This document shows positions 40,381-48,932 of a DNA stretch of 64,000 nucleotides, one piece after another. Each line of letters opens with the position of its first letter. The first letter of the stretch is position 1. Origin of the DNA: Bradyrhizobium sp. ARR65 (GTDB lineage Bacteria; Pseudomonadota; Alphaproteobacteria; Rhizobiales; Xanthobacteraceae); NCBI RefSeq assembly GCF_000472385.1, contig NZ_AWZU01000001.1:413372-477371 (forward strand), written 5' to 3'. The notes below the pieces were generated by a model. That model was not told the origin of the DNA. It searched no databases and worked only from the letters and a program-made list of their open reading frames with translations. The translations under genes and the position numbers were made by a program.

Positions 40381-41169
40381 ATGATGACGACGGTCGACAC
40401 ATTGATATATGGTCCAGGTGGTTGTCTCGGCGGGGATCCCGTCCGAATCGCCCGGGAGAGCCACGACCGGAAGCGGCGACGGCTGATCGGCGCCTGTGCT
40501 GCGCTGGCGATCGCCGGAGCATACGCGGCGGCCGCGCAGGAGCGCCAGCCAATCGAAGGCCCCGCGCCGATTGTGTTCCACATCCCCTCGCAGCCCTTGG
40601 CGAACGCGCTGCAAAGCTATGGCGAGCAAGCCGGCGTGCAGGTTCTCTACGAAAGCCGCGCCGCCGCCGGCCAGCGGTCGATTGCGGTGGACGGAAGCTT
40701 CACGCGCGAAGAGGCGCTGAACCGGCTGCTGACCGGCACCGACCTGAGTGTCCGTTACACGCGGCCGGATGCCATTACGCTTGCGCCCCGGGTCTCCGAG
40801 CGGGACATCCCTCCAGCGAGCCCGTTTGCCAGCGCGGACCTGTCGCTGGGTACACTCCACGTGCGTGCGAGCGGTGAGGAAGATGACCGAAGCTCGCTGC
40901 GCGATTATAGCGAGAGCATTCAGGCCGATATTCAAAGAGCACTGCAGAAGAACGCCAGGACCCGCGGGGGGACCTATCGGGCCGTTCTCGATCTCTGGAT
41001 CGATCCGTCGCGGACCATTCAGCGCACCCAGCTCTTCCAGTCGACAGGCGATGCGGATCGCGACGCCGCTGTGGCGGCGGCGCTGCGCGGTGTTGTCATC
41101 AGCCGTCCGGCGCCGGCCAACATGCCGCAGCCTGTGCGGGTGGCCATTGTCGTGAGGTCCGCACAATGA
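40381..41169 (+). CDS. STN-domain periplasmic protein with TonB-C-like end
   Basis: 262 residues from ATGATG at 40381. A hydrophobic export segment (LIGACAALAIAGAYAAAAQ, about 41-59) is followed by an STN domain (IVFHIPSQPLANALQSYGEQAGVQVLYES, VDGSFTREEALNRLLTGTDLSVRYT, in parts), then a linker and a TonB-C-like terminus (DLWIDPSRTIQRTQLF to MPQPVRVAIVV). STN normally begins FecA-type receptors or secretins and contacts FecR-type regulators. Here it stands without a barrel. Its stop overlaps the TonB gene (ATGA). Confidence 0.75.
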   Translation: MMTTVDTLIYGPGGCLGGDPVRIARESHDRKRRRLIGACAALAIAGAYAAAAQERQPIEGPAPIVFHIPSQPLANALQSYGEQAGVQVLYESRAAAGQRSIAVDGSFTREEALNRLLTGTDLSVRYTRPDAITLAPRVSERDIPPASPFASADLSLGTLHVRASGEEDDRSSLRDYSESIQADIQRALQKNARTRGGTYRAVLDLWIDPSRTIQRTQLFQSTGDADRDAAVAAALRGVVISRPAPANMPQPVRVAIVVRSAQ

Positions 41170-41888
41170 AATCCGGCGAGCCCGGCGGAGAGCAGGCCGC
41201 CCGGGTGATCTCGACAGCCTCACCTTTTTATCCTGATGATCCCAGCGCCTGGGCCTGGGGCGAGGTGCTTCGTCTGCTGCTCGCGCCGATTATCGTCACC
41301 ATGCTCTTCGTTGGCGGGATTTATTGGATCAAATGGCAGATGCCGTCGGGCCGATCCGGGCACGATCAGGCTTCGATGGTTCAGGTCCGTCTGCTGCCGC
41401 GTCCGGGCCCCGAGCCCGTTCCGGTATCGGAAATCTCGCCGCCCAGTATCGCGCGCGTTGCCGCGCGAACCGATGATGCGGCGGACCAGCCGGACAAGCC
41501 CGCCGAGGATGCCGCCGTCACGCCGGTGCCCTCGGCGCCCGCTGCCGCGGAAGCTCCGGCGGTGATCAGTCGTTCGGTCCCGTCCGATGGTCCGCCCAAT
41601 GTCGCCGCCATCAAGTTCAGGCAGGACCTGCTGCGCCACGTCGCGCGCTATCAGCGTTATCCCAGGGCGGCTCGCCGCGACCGGCTCTACGGAGCGGTCG
41701 ATACGATATTCTCGATGCGACGGGATGGGACGGTTCTCGGAGTCTGGGTCAGAAGCAGTTCGGGACAGCCGATCTTTGATAAGGAAGCCGTCGATACGAT
41801 CTGGCGAGCGCAACCGCTGCCCGCCGTTCCCTCCGACCTGCCGGATCCATTGACTGTCGAAACCACGCTGGTGTTCGAACCGTCCTGA
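41166..41888 (+). CDS. TonB-family energy transducer
   Basis: 240 residues. One N-terminal membrane helix at about 36-57, a proline/acidic spacer (RPGPEPVPVSEISPP, DQPDKPAEDAAVTPVPS), and a TonB C-terminal domain beginning KFRQDLLRHVARYQRYPRAAR with the usual GAVDTIFSMRRDGTV strand. It should transmit proton-motive force from an ExbB-ExbD complex to an outer-membrane partner. Coupled to the STN gene; the ExbB/ExbD genes lie about 4 kb downstream. Confidence 0.85.
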   Translation: MKSGEPGGEQAARVISTASPFYPDDPSAWAWGEVLRLLLAPIIVTMLFVGGIYWIKWQMPSGRSGHDQASMVQVRLLPRPGPEPVPVSEISPPSIARVAARTDDAADQPDKPAEDAAVTPVPSAPAAAEAPAVISRSVPSDGPPNVAAIKFRQDLLRHVARYQRYPRAARRDRLYGAVDTIFSMRRDGTVLGVWVRSSSGQPIFDKEAVDTIWRAQPLPAVPSDLPDPLTVETTLVFEPS

Positions 41889-42046
41889 GGCCTGCCCGAC
41901 ACTGATACGGCTCACGACCGCGCCGTGGCATATTTCGCGGTTGCAGCGTACCGTCATAAATGTGTTGTGCACGCTGGTTACGAACAAATCCGTCCGGGGG
42001 ACGAGGCCTAAGCTTCGCGGGGACGGCGTGTGGGGGTTAGCAAGAC

Positions 42047-42589
42047 GTGGCTGATATCAACCGCGTGCGATTGCGCGGCCAGCTTGTCGAGAACTACGGG
42101 AATCTCGTCAGGAAGCTGACCAGGCGCTTAGGGTCGTCGGATTTCGCCTACGAGGCGCTGCACGAGACGTTCCTGCGGCTTGATCGGGTAACGGACGCTG
42201 CGCCGGTCCGCAGCCCGGCCGACTACATTTTCCGGATCGCGATCAACATCGCAAAGGACCGCCGGAAGGCGCAAAACCGCCGCGTGAGCCCCGCGGAAGT
42301 CGATGCGTTGCTCGACATCTCCGATGAAAAGCCGGACCCGGCCCGGGTCGTCGAGGCGCGCTCCGAGATCGAAGCCTTCAAGCGGGCGCTTGCCGGGCTG
42401 CCGGCGCGCCCGCGCGAGGTTCTGTACAGCATCTCAGTGGAGGGGCAGTCGGCGCAGCAGGTCGCCGCGCGCCTCGGCGTCAGCCTCCGCACCGTCGAGA
42501 GCGACCTGAAGCTGGCACTGAACCATTGTGCGGATTGTCTTGATTACAAATTGATCCGCCGGCTTGGGGGCCCGCGCCCCCGTTCATAG
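42047..42589 (+). CDS. ECF (FecI-like) RNA polymerase sigma factor
   Basis: 180 residues with a GTG start. Region 2 (DFAYEALHETFLRLDRV and SPADYIFRIAINIAKDRRK) and region 4 (LPARPREVLYSISVEGQSAQQVAARLGVSLRTVESDL, in two parts) fit the FecI/iron-starvation ECF type. With the FecR-like gene downstream and the STN protein upstream it forms the parts list of a cell-surface signalling relay. Its own promoter region (41889-42046) holds no obvious operator. Confidence 0.87.
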   Translation: MADINRVRLRGQLVENYGNLVRKLTRRLGSSDFAYEALHETFLRLDRVTDAAPVRSPADYIFRIAINIAKDRRKAQNRRVSPAEVDALLDISDEKPDPARVVEARSEIEAFKRALAGLPARPREVLYSISVEGQSAQQVAARLGVSLRTVESDLKLALNHCADCLDYKLIRRLGGPRPRS

Positions 42590-43068
42590 CCAAATTGGCG
42601 ACGAGGCGACGTGGCGGTCTGGCTCCGCGTCTGCCGGCCTTGCGGCCGATCCCAGGCAAGGACCGCGACGCAGGCTGTTTGGCCGAAGTCGCGGCTCAAG
42701 TCGTGCTGGATTTTTCCACTGGTGTAGGGGTTTTTCTGCGGGATCAGCAGCGTTCGATCGTCTATCAGAAGAGGGCTTGCGATGACTCGACGGGCGTGGA
42801 GGCTCTGCAGGCATTTGAATGGAGCGGCAACATAGATTGCGGCGATATCGGGAAGGCAATTGCTATGGGCAGCAAAAGCGCAACCATCAATTTGGTCCTT
42901 GAGGTGAAGCGCGGCGAACCGGAAGATATCTTGTCGGCGCCGCCCGCTGCGGCCGTTGGGCAGCGGCTGCCTGCAATTGATATCCCGAATTGACACGATC
43001 GTCGGTCCAATCCTCATGCACTCCTCGGCGCGGGGCTTTCGTTTGGCGCATAAGGCAATGAGCATTCA
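42590..43068. other. 479-base gap between the sigma factor and FecR-like genes
   Basis: Frames of 132 codons (+) and 173 codons (-) are open here but show no domain, no good ribosome-binding site and heavily Arg/Pro-rich segments. I do not call either. In FecIR pairs the two genes are usually adjacent, so this gap is unusual and may be a decayed gene or an insertion. Confidence 0.4.
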
Positions 43069-44043
43069 ATGATGATCATGCCCCCTACATCGGCGCGCGA
43101 TCCGCTGATCGAGGAAGCGCTCGGCTGGATCGTGCGGCTCAAGACCGGCGCGCCCACGCAGGCTGATCTGGACGCGCTGCAACGCTGGCGCCAGCAAAGC
43201 GAGGCGCATGAGGAGGCTTTCAGGGCGGCGGCGCGGCTTTACCGTCATGCGGGGACCGCGGCGCAAGAGCTCAAGGCCGAGCAGGCCCGCGGTGCGGTGC
43301 TGGTCCAGCGCACTCCCCGACTGCTCGCGCGTCGCGCCATCCTGACCGGAGCGGTTGCCGCAGCGGCCGGCTACGTCATCGTGCGGCCTCCACTTGGGCT
43401 GTGGCCTTCGTTCGAGGAGTTGTCGGCCGACTACCGGACTGGGAAGGGCGAGCAGCGCAAGGTCCTGGTGACGCCCGACATCTCGCTGGAATTGAACACG
43501 CAAACCAGCATCGCCTTGCGGCCCGTGCCGAATGAGACCCGGATCGAGCTGATCTCAGGGGAGGCTTCGGTCGCCGCGAAGACCTCTTCGTCGAAGCCGC
43601 TGGTGATGCTGGCTGGGACGGGCCAGATGACGGCCTCCCAGGCCAGCTTCAACGCGCGGTGTTTCGATCGGGTCGTCTCGGTTACCTGCATCGCCGGCAT
43701 AGTGTCCGTCGAGCAGGGCGGCAAGTCCGTGCAGCTTCAGCCGAAGCAACAAGTCAGCTATTCGGATGCCGGATTACAGCCCTCGAGAGCCGTCGACGTC
43801 GGCCAGGTCTCGGCATGGCAGACGGGGCTATTGATCTTTCGCGATCGTCCGCTGGCCAGCGTTGTCGACGAGATCAATCGCTACCGGCCTGGAAAAATCA
43901 TCATCACCAGCTCCGATCTCAAGAGCCGGCTCGTCAACGGCACTTTTCAGCTCGATAAGCTCGATAATTTCGTCGGCCAGGTCGAGCAGCTCTTTGGCGC
44001 CAGGATCACCCACCTGCCGGGCGGCGTCGTACTCCTGAGCTGA
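43069..44043 (+). CDS. FecR-family transmembrane regulator (anti-sigma factor)
   Basis: 324 residues. The cytoplasmic N-terminus has the DUF4880-type helix pair (EEALGWIVRLKTGAPTQADL, RWRQQSEAHEEAF). One membrane helix lies at about 87-104 (RRAILTGAVAAAAGYVIV). The FecR periplasmic domain (about 115-250) and a small C-terminal beta domain (LASVVDEINRYRPGKIIITS) follow. It should hold or activate the upstream ECF sigma factor in response to an STN-type signal. ATGs at 43069, 43072 and 43078 are all possible starts. Confidence 0.87.
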   Translation: MMIMPPTSARDPLIEEALGWIVRLKTGAPTQADLDALQRWRQQSEAHEEAFRAAARLYRHAGTAAQELKAEQARGAVLVQRTPRLLARRAILTGAVAAAAGYVIVRPPLGLWPSFEELSADYRTGKGEQRKVLVTPDISLELNTQTSIALRPVPNETRIELISGEASVAAKTSSSKPLVMLAGTGQMTASQASFNARCFDRVVSVTCIAGIVSVEQGGKSVQLQPKQQVSYSDAGLQPSRAVDVGQVSAWQTGLLIFRDRPLASVVDEINRYRPGKIIITSSDLKSRLVNGTFQLDKLDNFVGQVEQLFGARITHLPGGVVLLS

Positions 44044-44106
44044 GCGGCAGGGGCGATGCGCCCGCGTTCCAGCAACTTCCTAAAAGGCCATTAAATTTTT
44101 CCGCGT

Positions 44107-44127
44107 CCTGCAAAAAAATTTTGCGGG
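44107..44127. repeat. A/T-cored hairpin upstream of the TpsB-like gene
   Basis: CCTGCAAAA and TTTTGCGGG pair over nine positions (one G-T wobble) around an AAA loop, in the gap after the FecR-like gene. It resembles a bidirectional intrinsic terminator or an operator. Confidence 0.4.
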
Positions 44128-44220
44128 TTAGCACCCTGCCGGTCGTCTTTGGAATGAGGCCACGCGAAGGCGGCGTTCCTGCCGTGCTTGCGCGCGCCCT
44201 GCGAAAACGAGCGACTGCAA

Positions 44221-45969
44221 GTGCGAATTCGAACTGGCAATAACAGTAATCCGCGGCGTCAAAACCGGCCTTCGCTGCATCTGGCTGCGGCGACCATGAT
44301 GGGCTGTCTCGCGGCGACCGCTCCGGCTGCCGCAAAGCGGGTTGCCGAAGCCGCTACTCCTGCGGCGGATACGGCGGATACGCAAAAGCCGGCTGCCCCT
44401 GCCCAGAAAAGCGGCGCGTCGACAAAGGCTGCTCCGGCCCAACATTTCGATATCGACGATTTCGCGGTGCAGGGAGCGGACGCGCTACCGCAGATCGAGA
44501 TCGAGAAGGCGATCTATCCATTCCTCGGCCCCAACAGGAGCGCTGATGATGTCGAGAAGGCTCGCGCGGCCCTCGAAAAAGCCTATCACGACAAGGGTCT
44601 CCAAACGGTCAGCGTCGCGGTGCCGCAACAGAACGTGGCCGGCGGCACGGTGATCCTCAAGGTGACGGAGCTGAAGGTTGGCCGGCTGCGAGTCAAGAAC
44701 TCGCGTTATTTCGATCTCGACAAAATCAAGCAGGGCGCGCCTTCGCTGAAAGAGGGGACTGTGCCCAATTTCGGCGATGTCACGAAGGACATCGTCTCGC
44801 TCAATCAGTGGCCCGACCGCCGGGTGACCCCGGCACTGCACGCCGGCGTGACCCCGGGGACGGTCGACGTTGATCTCAACGTCGAGGACACTGCGCCCAT
44901 TCATGGCAGCCTCGAAGTCAACAATCGGCAGTCGCCGAGCACCACGGCTGAGCGCATCGTTGGAACGGTGCATTACGACAATCTCTGGCAACTCGGGCAC
45001 TCCTTCAGCTTCACCTACCAGGTCGCACCGGAGCGGCGGAAGGATGCCGAGGTCTTTTCCGCCTCTTATCTGGCGCGCGTGCCTGGCGTCGATTGGCTGA
45101 GTTTCCTGACCTACGGCGTGAAATCGGACAGCAGCGTCGCGACCGTCGGCGGCACCAACGTGGTCGGCCCCGGCGAGATCGTCGGCGAGCGTGCGGTCAT
45201 CACGCTGCCGACGCGCGATCACCTGTTCCATACGCTCTCGATCGGCGCCGATTTCAAGCATTTTGATCAGACGGTCAGCCTGGGCACCGACGGTTTCTCG
45301 TCGCCGGTCACCTACTACCCGATGGTCGCGAGCTACAGTGCGACGTTTCAGCTCGACAAATCAACAACGCAAATGAACGCGTCGCTCACCTACAATCTGC
45401 GGACGCCTAGCAGCTCGCTCCAGGAATTCGATAACAAGCGCTTCAACGCCTCGCCCAACTTCACGCACTTCAACCTCGACGTTTCACATACCCAGGAACT
45501 GCCCGAAGGCGTCCAGCTCTACGGCAAGGTGCAGGGCCAGTTGGCCGACGGGCCGCTGGTATCGAGCGAGCAGTTCAGCCTCGGCGGTCTCGACACCGTT
45601 CGCGGCTATCTGGAATCCGAAGTGCTCGGTGATAACGGCGTGGCCGGCACGATTGAGCTGCGCAGCCCCGACGTCGGCGACATCCTGCAGAAGAATCTCA
45701 AGAATGAGACCGGCCAGGGAGCGCCGCGTTTCAACCCCTTCAACGAATGGCGCTTCTTCGTATTCACTGATGCGGGCCAGGCGACAGTGCTTAAGCCTCT
45801 TCCCGATCAGGTGTCGCACTTCGAGGAGTGGAGCTACGGGCTCGGCACGCGCTTCAAGTTCTTTGATCACGTCAACGGCATGGTCGTCGGCTCGCTGCCG
45901 ATGATCAGCCAAGCTTATACCCGCGCCAACAACCCGCGCGTGAATTTCCGGATCTGGGGTGAATTCTGA
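44221..45969 (+). CDS. TpsB/FhaC-type two-partner-secretion outer-membrane transporter
   Basis: About 582 residues from a GTG at 44221 that gives a signal sequence; a TTG at 44188 is an alternative. An Ala/Thr/Lys-rich linker leads to a POTRA domain (FDIDDFAVQGADALPQIEIE, RAALEKAYHDKGLQTVSV), a second POTRA (VGRLRVKNSRYFD), then a 16-strand barrel with the Omp85 loop-6 type motif (LGGLDTVRGYLES) and a terminal aromatic strand (VNFRIWGEF). Members export large exoproteins; no TpsA substrate is in the window. Stop overlaps the next gene by one base. Confidence 0.85.
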   Translation: MRIRTGNNSNPRRQNRPSLHLAAATMMGCLAATAPAAAKRVAEAATPAADTADTQKPAAPAQKSGASTKAAPAQHFDIDDFAVQGADALPQIEIEKAIYPFLGPNRSADDVEKARAALEKAYHDKGLQTVSVAVPQQNVAGGTVILKVTELKVGRLRVKNSRYFDLDKIKQGAPSLKEGTVPNFGDVTKDIVSLNQWPDRRVTPALHAGVTPGTVDVDLNVEDTAPIHGSLEVNNRQSPSTTAERIVGTVHYDNLWQLGHSFSFTYQVAPERRKDAEVFSASYLARVPGVDWLSFLTYGVKSDSSVATVGGTNVVGPGEIVGERAVITLPTRDHLFHTLSIGADFKHFDQTVSLGTDGFSSPVTYYPMVASYSATFQLDKSTTQMNASLTYNLRTPSSSLQEFDNKRFNASPNFTHFNLDVSHTQELPEGVQLYGKVQGQLADGPLVSSEQFSLGGLDTVRGYLESEVLGDNGVAGTIELRSPDVGDILQKNLKNETGQGAPRFNPFNEWRFFVFTDAGQATVLKPLPDQVSHFEEWSYGLGTRFKFFDHVNGMVVGSLPMISQAYTRANNPRVNFRIWGEF

Positions 45970-48005
45970 TGACAATGGGCTGGGATATCGTGTTGCGCGC
46001 GTGCCGCGCCTCGCTTCGACGGAAGACTGCAAGGGTTGTATCTGGCTTGCTGTTCGGGCTTGTGGCCGCGACGATGTTGTCGCCGTCGCCGGCAAAGGCC
46101 TGGTGGAACGACGAGTGGCAGCTTCGCAAGAAGATCACCATCGATACCAGCGCCGCCGGCGGCAACATCACGGATCAGATCGGTAGCACGGCCGTGCTGG
46201 TGCGGCTGCATGCCGGCAATTTTCGCTTCGCTGCCACCAAGGATGACGGCAGCGATCTGCGCTTCGTGGCTGGCGACGACAAGACGCCGTTGAAATTTCA
46301 CATCGAACGCTACGACCCGCTGCTCGCGGAGGGCCTGGTCTGGGTCGCGGTCCCCAATCTTGCGCCGGGCGCCAAGACAGACATCTGGCTGTACTACGGC
46401 AACAAGAAAGCGGTGTCCGTCGCTGACGCGAAGGGAACGTATGATCCCGACATGCTGCTGGTCTATCACTTCAACGAGCGGGGCACGCCGGCCCTCGACT
46501 CTTCGGTATGGACCAACAATGCGCAAAGTGCGGGACAGCCGGCTGAAGGCGCGCTGATCGGCACCGGGTTGCGTCTGGATGGGACCAAGCCGCTGACCTT
46601 GCCCGGCTCGCCGTCGCTCGCGCTTGCCGACAATTCCGCCCTCACCTGGTCCGCCTGGATCAAGCCGGCGGCGCTGCAGCCCAATGCGGCCCTCTACAGC
46701 CGCCGTGATGGCGCCAATGCCCTCGTGATCGGGCTCGACAACGGCGCTCCGTTCGTCGAGGTCACCAATGCGGGCAGCGTGCAGCGGAGCGGGGCCGGTG
46801 CACCGGTCGCGCCGAATGGATGGCATCATCTCGCTGTGCTCGCGAGCAACGGGCAGATCACGGTCTATCTCGACGGCGCGCCTTGTGCGTCGCTGAATGC
46901 AGCCATACCCGCGCTCAACACTGTCGCATTGGTCGGGGGGGACACGTCGACCTCCAGCGCTGCCCCGACCTCGCCGGCGACGGCGCCTGCCGCGGCCGCC
47001 CAACCTGACAGCCCCGGGGCGGCGGCCGCGGACGGGGGCGCCAGCCCTGCGCCCGCGCCCGATGCGGCGGCTGCTGCCCCCGCTGCGGCGCAGATGGCCG
47101 GCTACGTCGGCGACGTCGATGAACTGCAGATCAGCAAGGCCGCGCGTCCGGCGGGCTTCATCAGGTTCGCTGCCCTCGAACAAGGCCCCGAATCCTCGAA
47201 GCTGATGTCCTTCAGCGTCGATGAGGAAACCGCGAGCTGGCTGTCGGGCTATTTCGCGGTGATCCTGAAATCGGTCACCCTCGACGGCTGGGTGGTCATC
47301 GGCCTGCTCCTCGTCATGGCCGCGATTAGCTGGGTCGTGATGGTCGACAAGGCCTCTTACCTGAACAAGCAGGCGAAGGCGAACGCGCAATTCATGAAGG
47401 GTTTTCGCGAGATCGCGGCCGATCTCACCATGCTTGATCGCGGCGATGCGGACGAGGTTTCAACTCTTGGCGGACGACTGACCGAGGCAGATGCCAAGAT
47501 GATGCGCGCTTCCTCGCTCTACCGCATCTATCACATCGGCGCCGCCGAACTGCGCCACCGCTTCGATGGACGCGGCGGACGGCCGCTGGTGCTCTCGGCC
47601 GCTTCGATCGCAGCCATCCGCGCCGCGCTCGACAGCGGCGTGGTCAAGGAGATGCAGCGCCTCAACCGCCTCATGGTGGTCCTGACGATCGCGATCTCCG
47701 GCGGCCCGTTTCTCGGCCTGCTCGGCACCGTGGTGGGCGTCATGATCACCTTCGCGGCGATTGCGGCCAGCGGGGACGTCAACGTCAACGCCATCGCCCC
47801 GGGCATCGCGGCCGCGCTGGTCGCCACCGTCGCGGGCCTCGGCGTCGCTATCCCGGCGCTGTTCGGCTACAACTACCTGATCTCCCGCATCAAGGACCTG
47901 ACCTCCGACATTCAGGTCTTCGTCGACGAGTTCGTGACGAAGATGGCCGAGTACTACTCCGCCGATCGGCCGGATCCGATGCCGCATCAGATGGCGGCGG
48001 AGTAG
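45969..48005 (+). CDS. DUF2341-LamG-ExbB/TolQ fusion protein
   Basis: 678 residues. Signal peptide to about residue 44 (SPAKA/WWND); DUF2341 beta domain at about 75-150 (VRLHAGNFRF, VWVAVPNLAPGAKTDIWLYYGN); LamG/concanavalin-like fold from about 165 (LLVYHFNE, LTWSAWIKP, NGWHHLAVLA). An Ala/Pro-rich insert of about 55 residues (322-376) sits before the last LamG strand (GYVGDVDELQIS). Then come a membrane helix at about 437-455 and the MotA/TolQ/ExbB core with helices at about 565-602 and 614-636 (GPFLGLLGTVVGVMITF). The channel part should pair with the ExbD encoded next. Confidence 0.85.
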   Translation: MTMGWDIVLRACRASLRRKTARVVSGLLFGLVAATMLSPSPAKAWWNDEWQLRKKITIDTSAAGGNITDQIGSTAVLVRLHAGNFRFAATKDDGSDLRFVAGDDKTPLKFHIERYDPLLAEGLVWVAVPNLAPGAKTDIWLYYGNKKAVSVADAKGTYDPDMLLVYHFNERGTPALDSSVWTNNAQSAGQPAEGALIGTGLRLDGTKPLTLPGSPSLALADNSALTWSAWIKPAALQPNAALYSRRDGANALVIGLDNGAPFVEVTNAGSVQRSGAGAPVAPNGWHHLAVLASNGQITVYLDGAPCASLNAAIPALNTVALVGGDTSTSSAAPTSPATAPAAAAQPDSPGAAAADGGASPAPAPDAAAAAPAAAQMAGYVGDVDELQISKAARPAGFIRFAALEQGPESSKLMSFSVDEETASWLSGYFAVILKSVTLDGWVVIGLLLVMAAISWVVMVDKASYLNKQAKANAQFMKGFREIAADLTMLDRGDADEVSTLGGRLTEADAKMMRASSLYRIYHIGAAELRHRFDGRGGRPLVLSAASIAAIRAALDSGVVKEMQRLNRLMVVLTIAISGGPFLGLLGTVVGVMITFAAIAASGDVNVNAIAPGIAAALVATVAGLGVAIPALFGYNYLISRIKDLTSDIQVFVDEFVTKMAEYYSADRPDPMPHQMAAE

Positions 48006-48009
48006 CGCG

Positions 48010-48414
48010 ATGCAGATCCAGAGCGAAGCCAAGCCGTATGACGACATCAACATCACGCCGATGTTGGACCTCGCCTATGTGCTCTTGGTGATCTTCATCA
48101 TCATGACCACGGCAACCGTGCAAGGCCAGAAGGTCAACTTGCCCAAGGCATCCGCCGCACCGAGCCTCGCAACTCAGACCACCAAGGCGATCACGGTTGC
48201 CAACGACGGCAAGATCTTCCTGGACACCATTCCAGTCACCCTGCCCGAGCTCGAACAGCGGCTGATCCAGCAGAAGGCGCTCACGCCCGAATTCCCGGTC
48301 GTGCTGCGCGGCGATGCGCAGGCGCAGTACCAGAGCGTGATGGATGTGCTGGACCTTCTGGGGCGCATCGGTCTCACCCAGGTCGGGCTTGCAACAAAAC
48401 CGCTTGTGAAATGA
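48010..48414 (+). CDS. exbD: ExbD/TolR-family proton-channel partner
   Basis: 134 residues. Short cytoplasmic N-terminus with INITPMLDLAYVLLVIFII; D20 matches the conserved membrane aspartate of ExbD (INxTPxxD). The periplasmic domain is of normal length. It follows the ExbB fusion by five bases and overlaps the next gene by four (ATGA). With the fusion protein it forms the proton-driven motor for the TonB-like proteins of this block. Confidence 0.93.
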   Translation: MQIQSEAKPYDDINITPMLDLAYVLLVIFIIMTTATVQGQKVNLPKASAAPSLATQTTKAITVANDGKIFLDTIPVTLPELEQRLIQQKALTPEFPVVLRGDAQAQYQSVMDVLDLLGRIGLTQVGLATKPLVK

Positions 48415-48932
48415 CCGAACCGATGCCGACCGCCGAGATCATGCAATTGCCGCTCCATTCTCGCGCGCCCCGCCGGACCCTGTGGTCGCGGCTGCGCGAG
48501 ATTGTGCTTGCATTCGGCACAACGTGTGTTGGGCGTCGCAATGAATATGCCGCATCCGCTGCATTCGGTCATTCCGCTCAGTCTGATACTCCAGAACGGT
48601 GTGGCACCGCGGTGCTCCCGTTTCCGATTCGCGGCGAAGCGGTGCTGGTCAGATTGGCACATACTCTGCGCAGCCGCTTTGGCGACGCCGACCAGGATGG
48701 CGATCCACTGCTGCTCACGATCGCCCGCGGCGCGCAGTGTCGCCTGACGATCGATCAGGCCGCCTATGTGGAATTCTGCCGGGAGTGGCCCGGCTTTCAT
48801 GTGGCGATCGAAGCGGCGCCGAGCACGACGGTGTCTCTCAAGACCGCCGATTTCGATATCGTCGTCGGTTTCGTGCTGCACTATCTCGGCGAGAAGCTCG
48901 GCACGCCTGCAATGCTTGAGGCCGCATCATGA
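48411..48932 (+). CDS. hypothetical protein between exbD and tonB-like genes
   Basis: 173 residues, no signal peptide or membrane helix. ATGA overlaps at both ends (with exbD and with the TonB-like gene) argue strongly that it is translated. The second half is more protein-like (LLLTIARGAQCRLTIDQAAYVEF, DFDIVVGFVLHYLGEKLG) and could be an alpha/beta cytosolic domain; it has a faint likeness to the YbjN-like protein at 53312 (both end in a helix of the form VxHYLxEKL/LIGYLREEL). No family is assigned. Confidence 0.65.
   Translation: MTEPMPTAEIMQLPLHSRAPRRTLWSRLREIVLAFGTTCVGRRNEYAASAAFGHSAQSDTPERCGTAVLPFPIRGEAVLVRLAHTLRSRFGDADQDGDPLLLTIARGAQCRLTIDQAAYVEFCREWPGFHVAIEAAPSTTVSLKTADFDIVVGFVLHYLGEKLGTPAMLEAAS

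Noticed and set aside
42595..42993. 132-codon frame between the sigma factor and FecR-like genes
   Set aside because: No ribosome-binding site, no recognisable domain, and an equally long frame exists on the other strand.
45915..47390. 491-codon minus-strand open frame
   Set aside because: Antisense to the DUF2341-LamG-ExbB gene, with no domain and heavy Arg/Gly bias.
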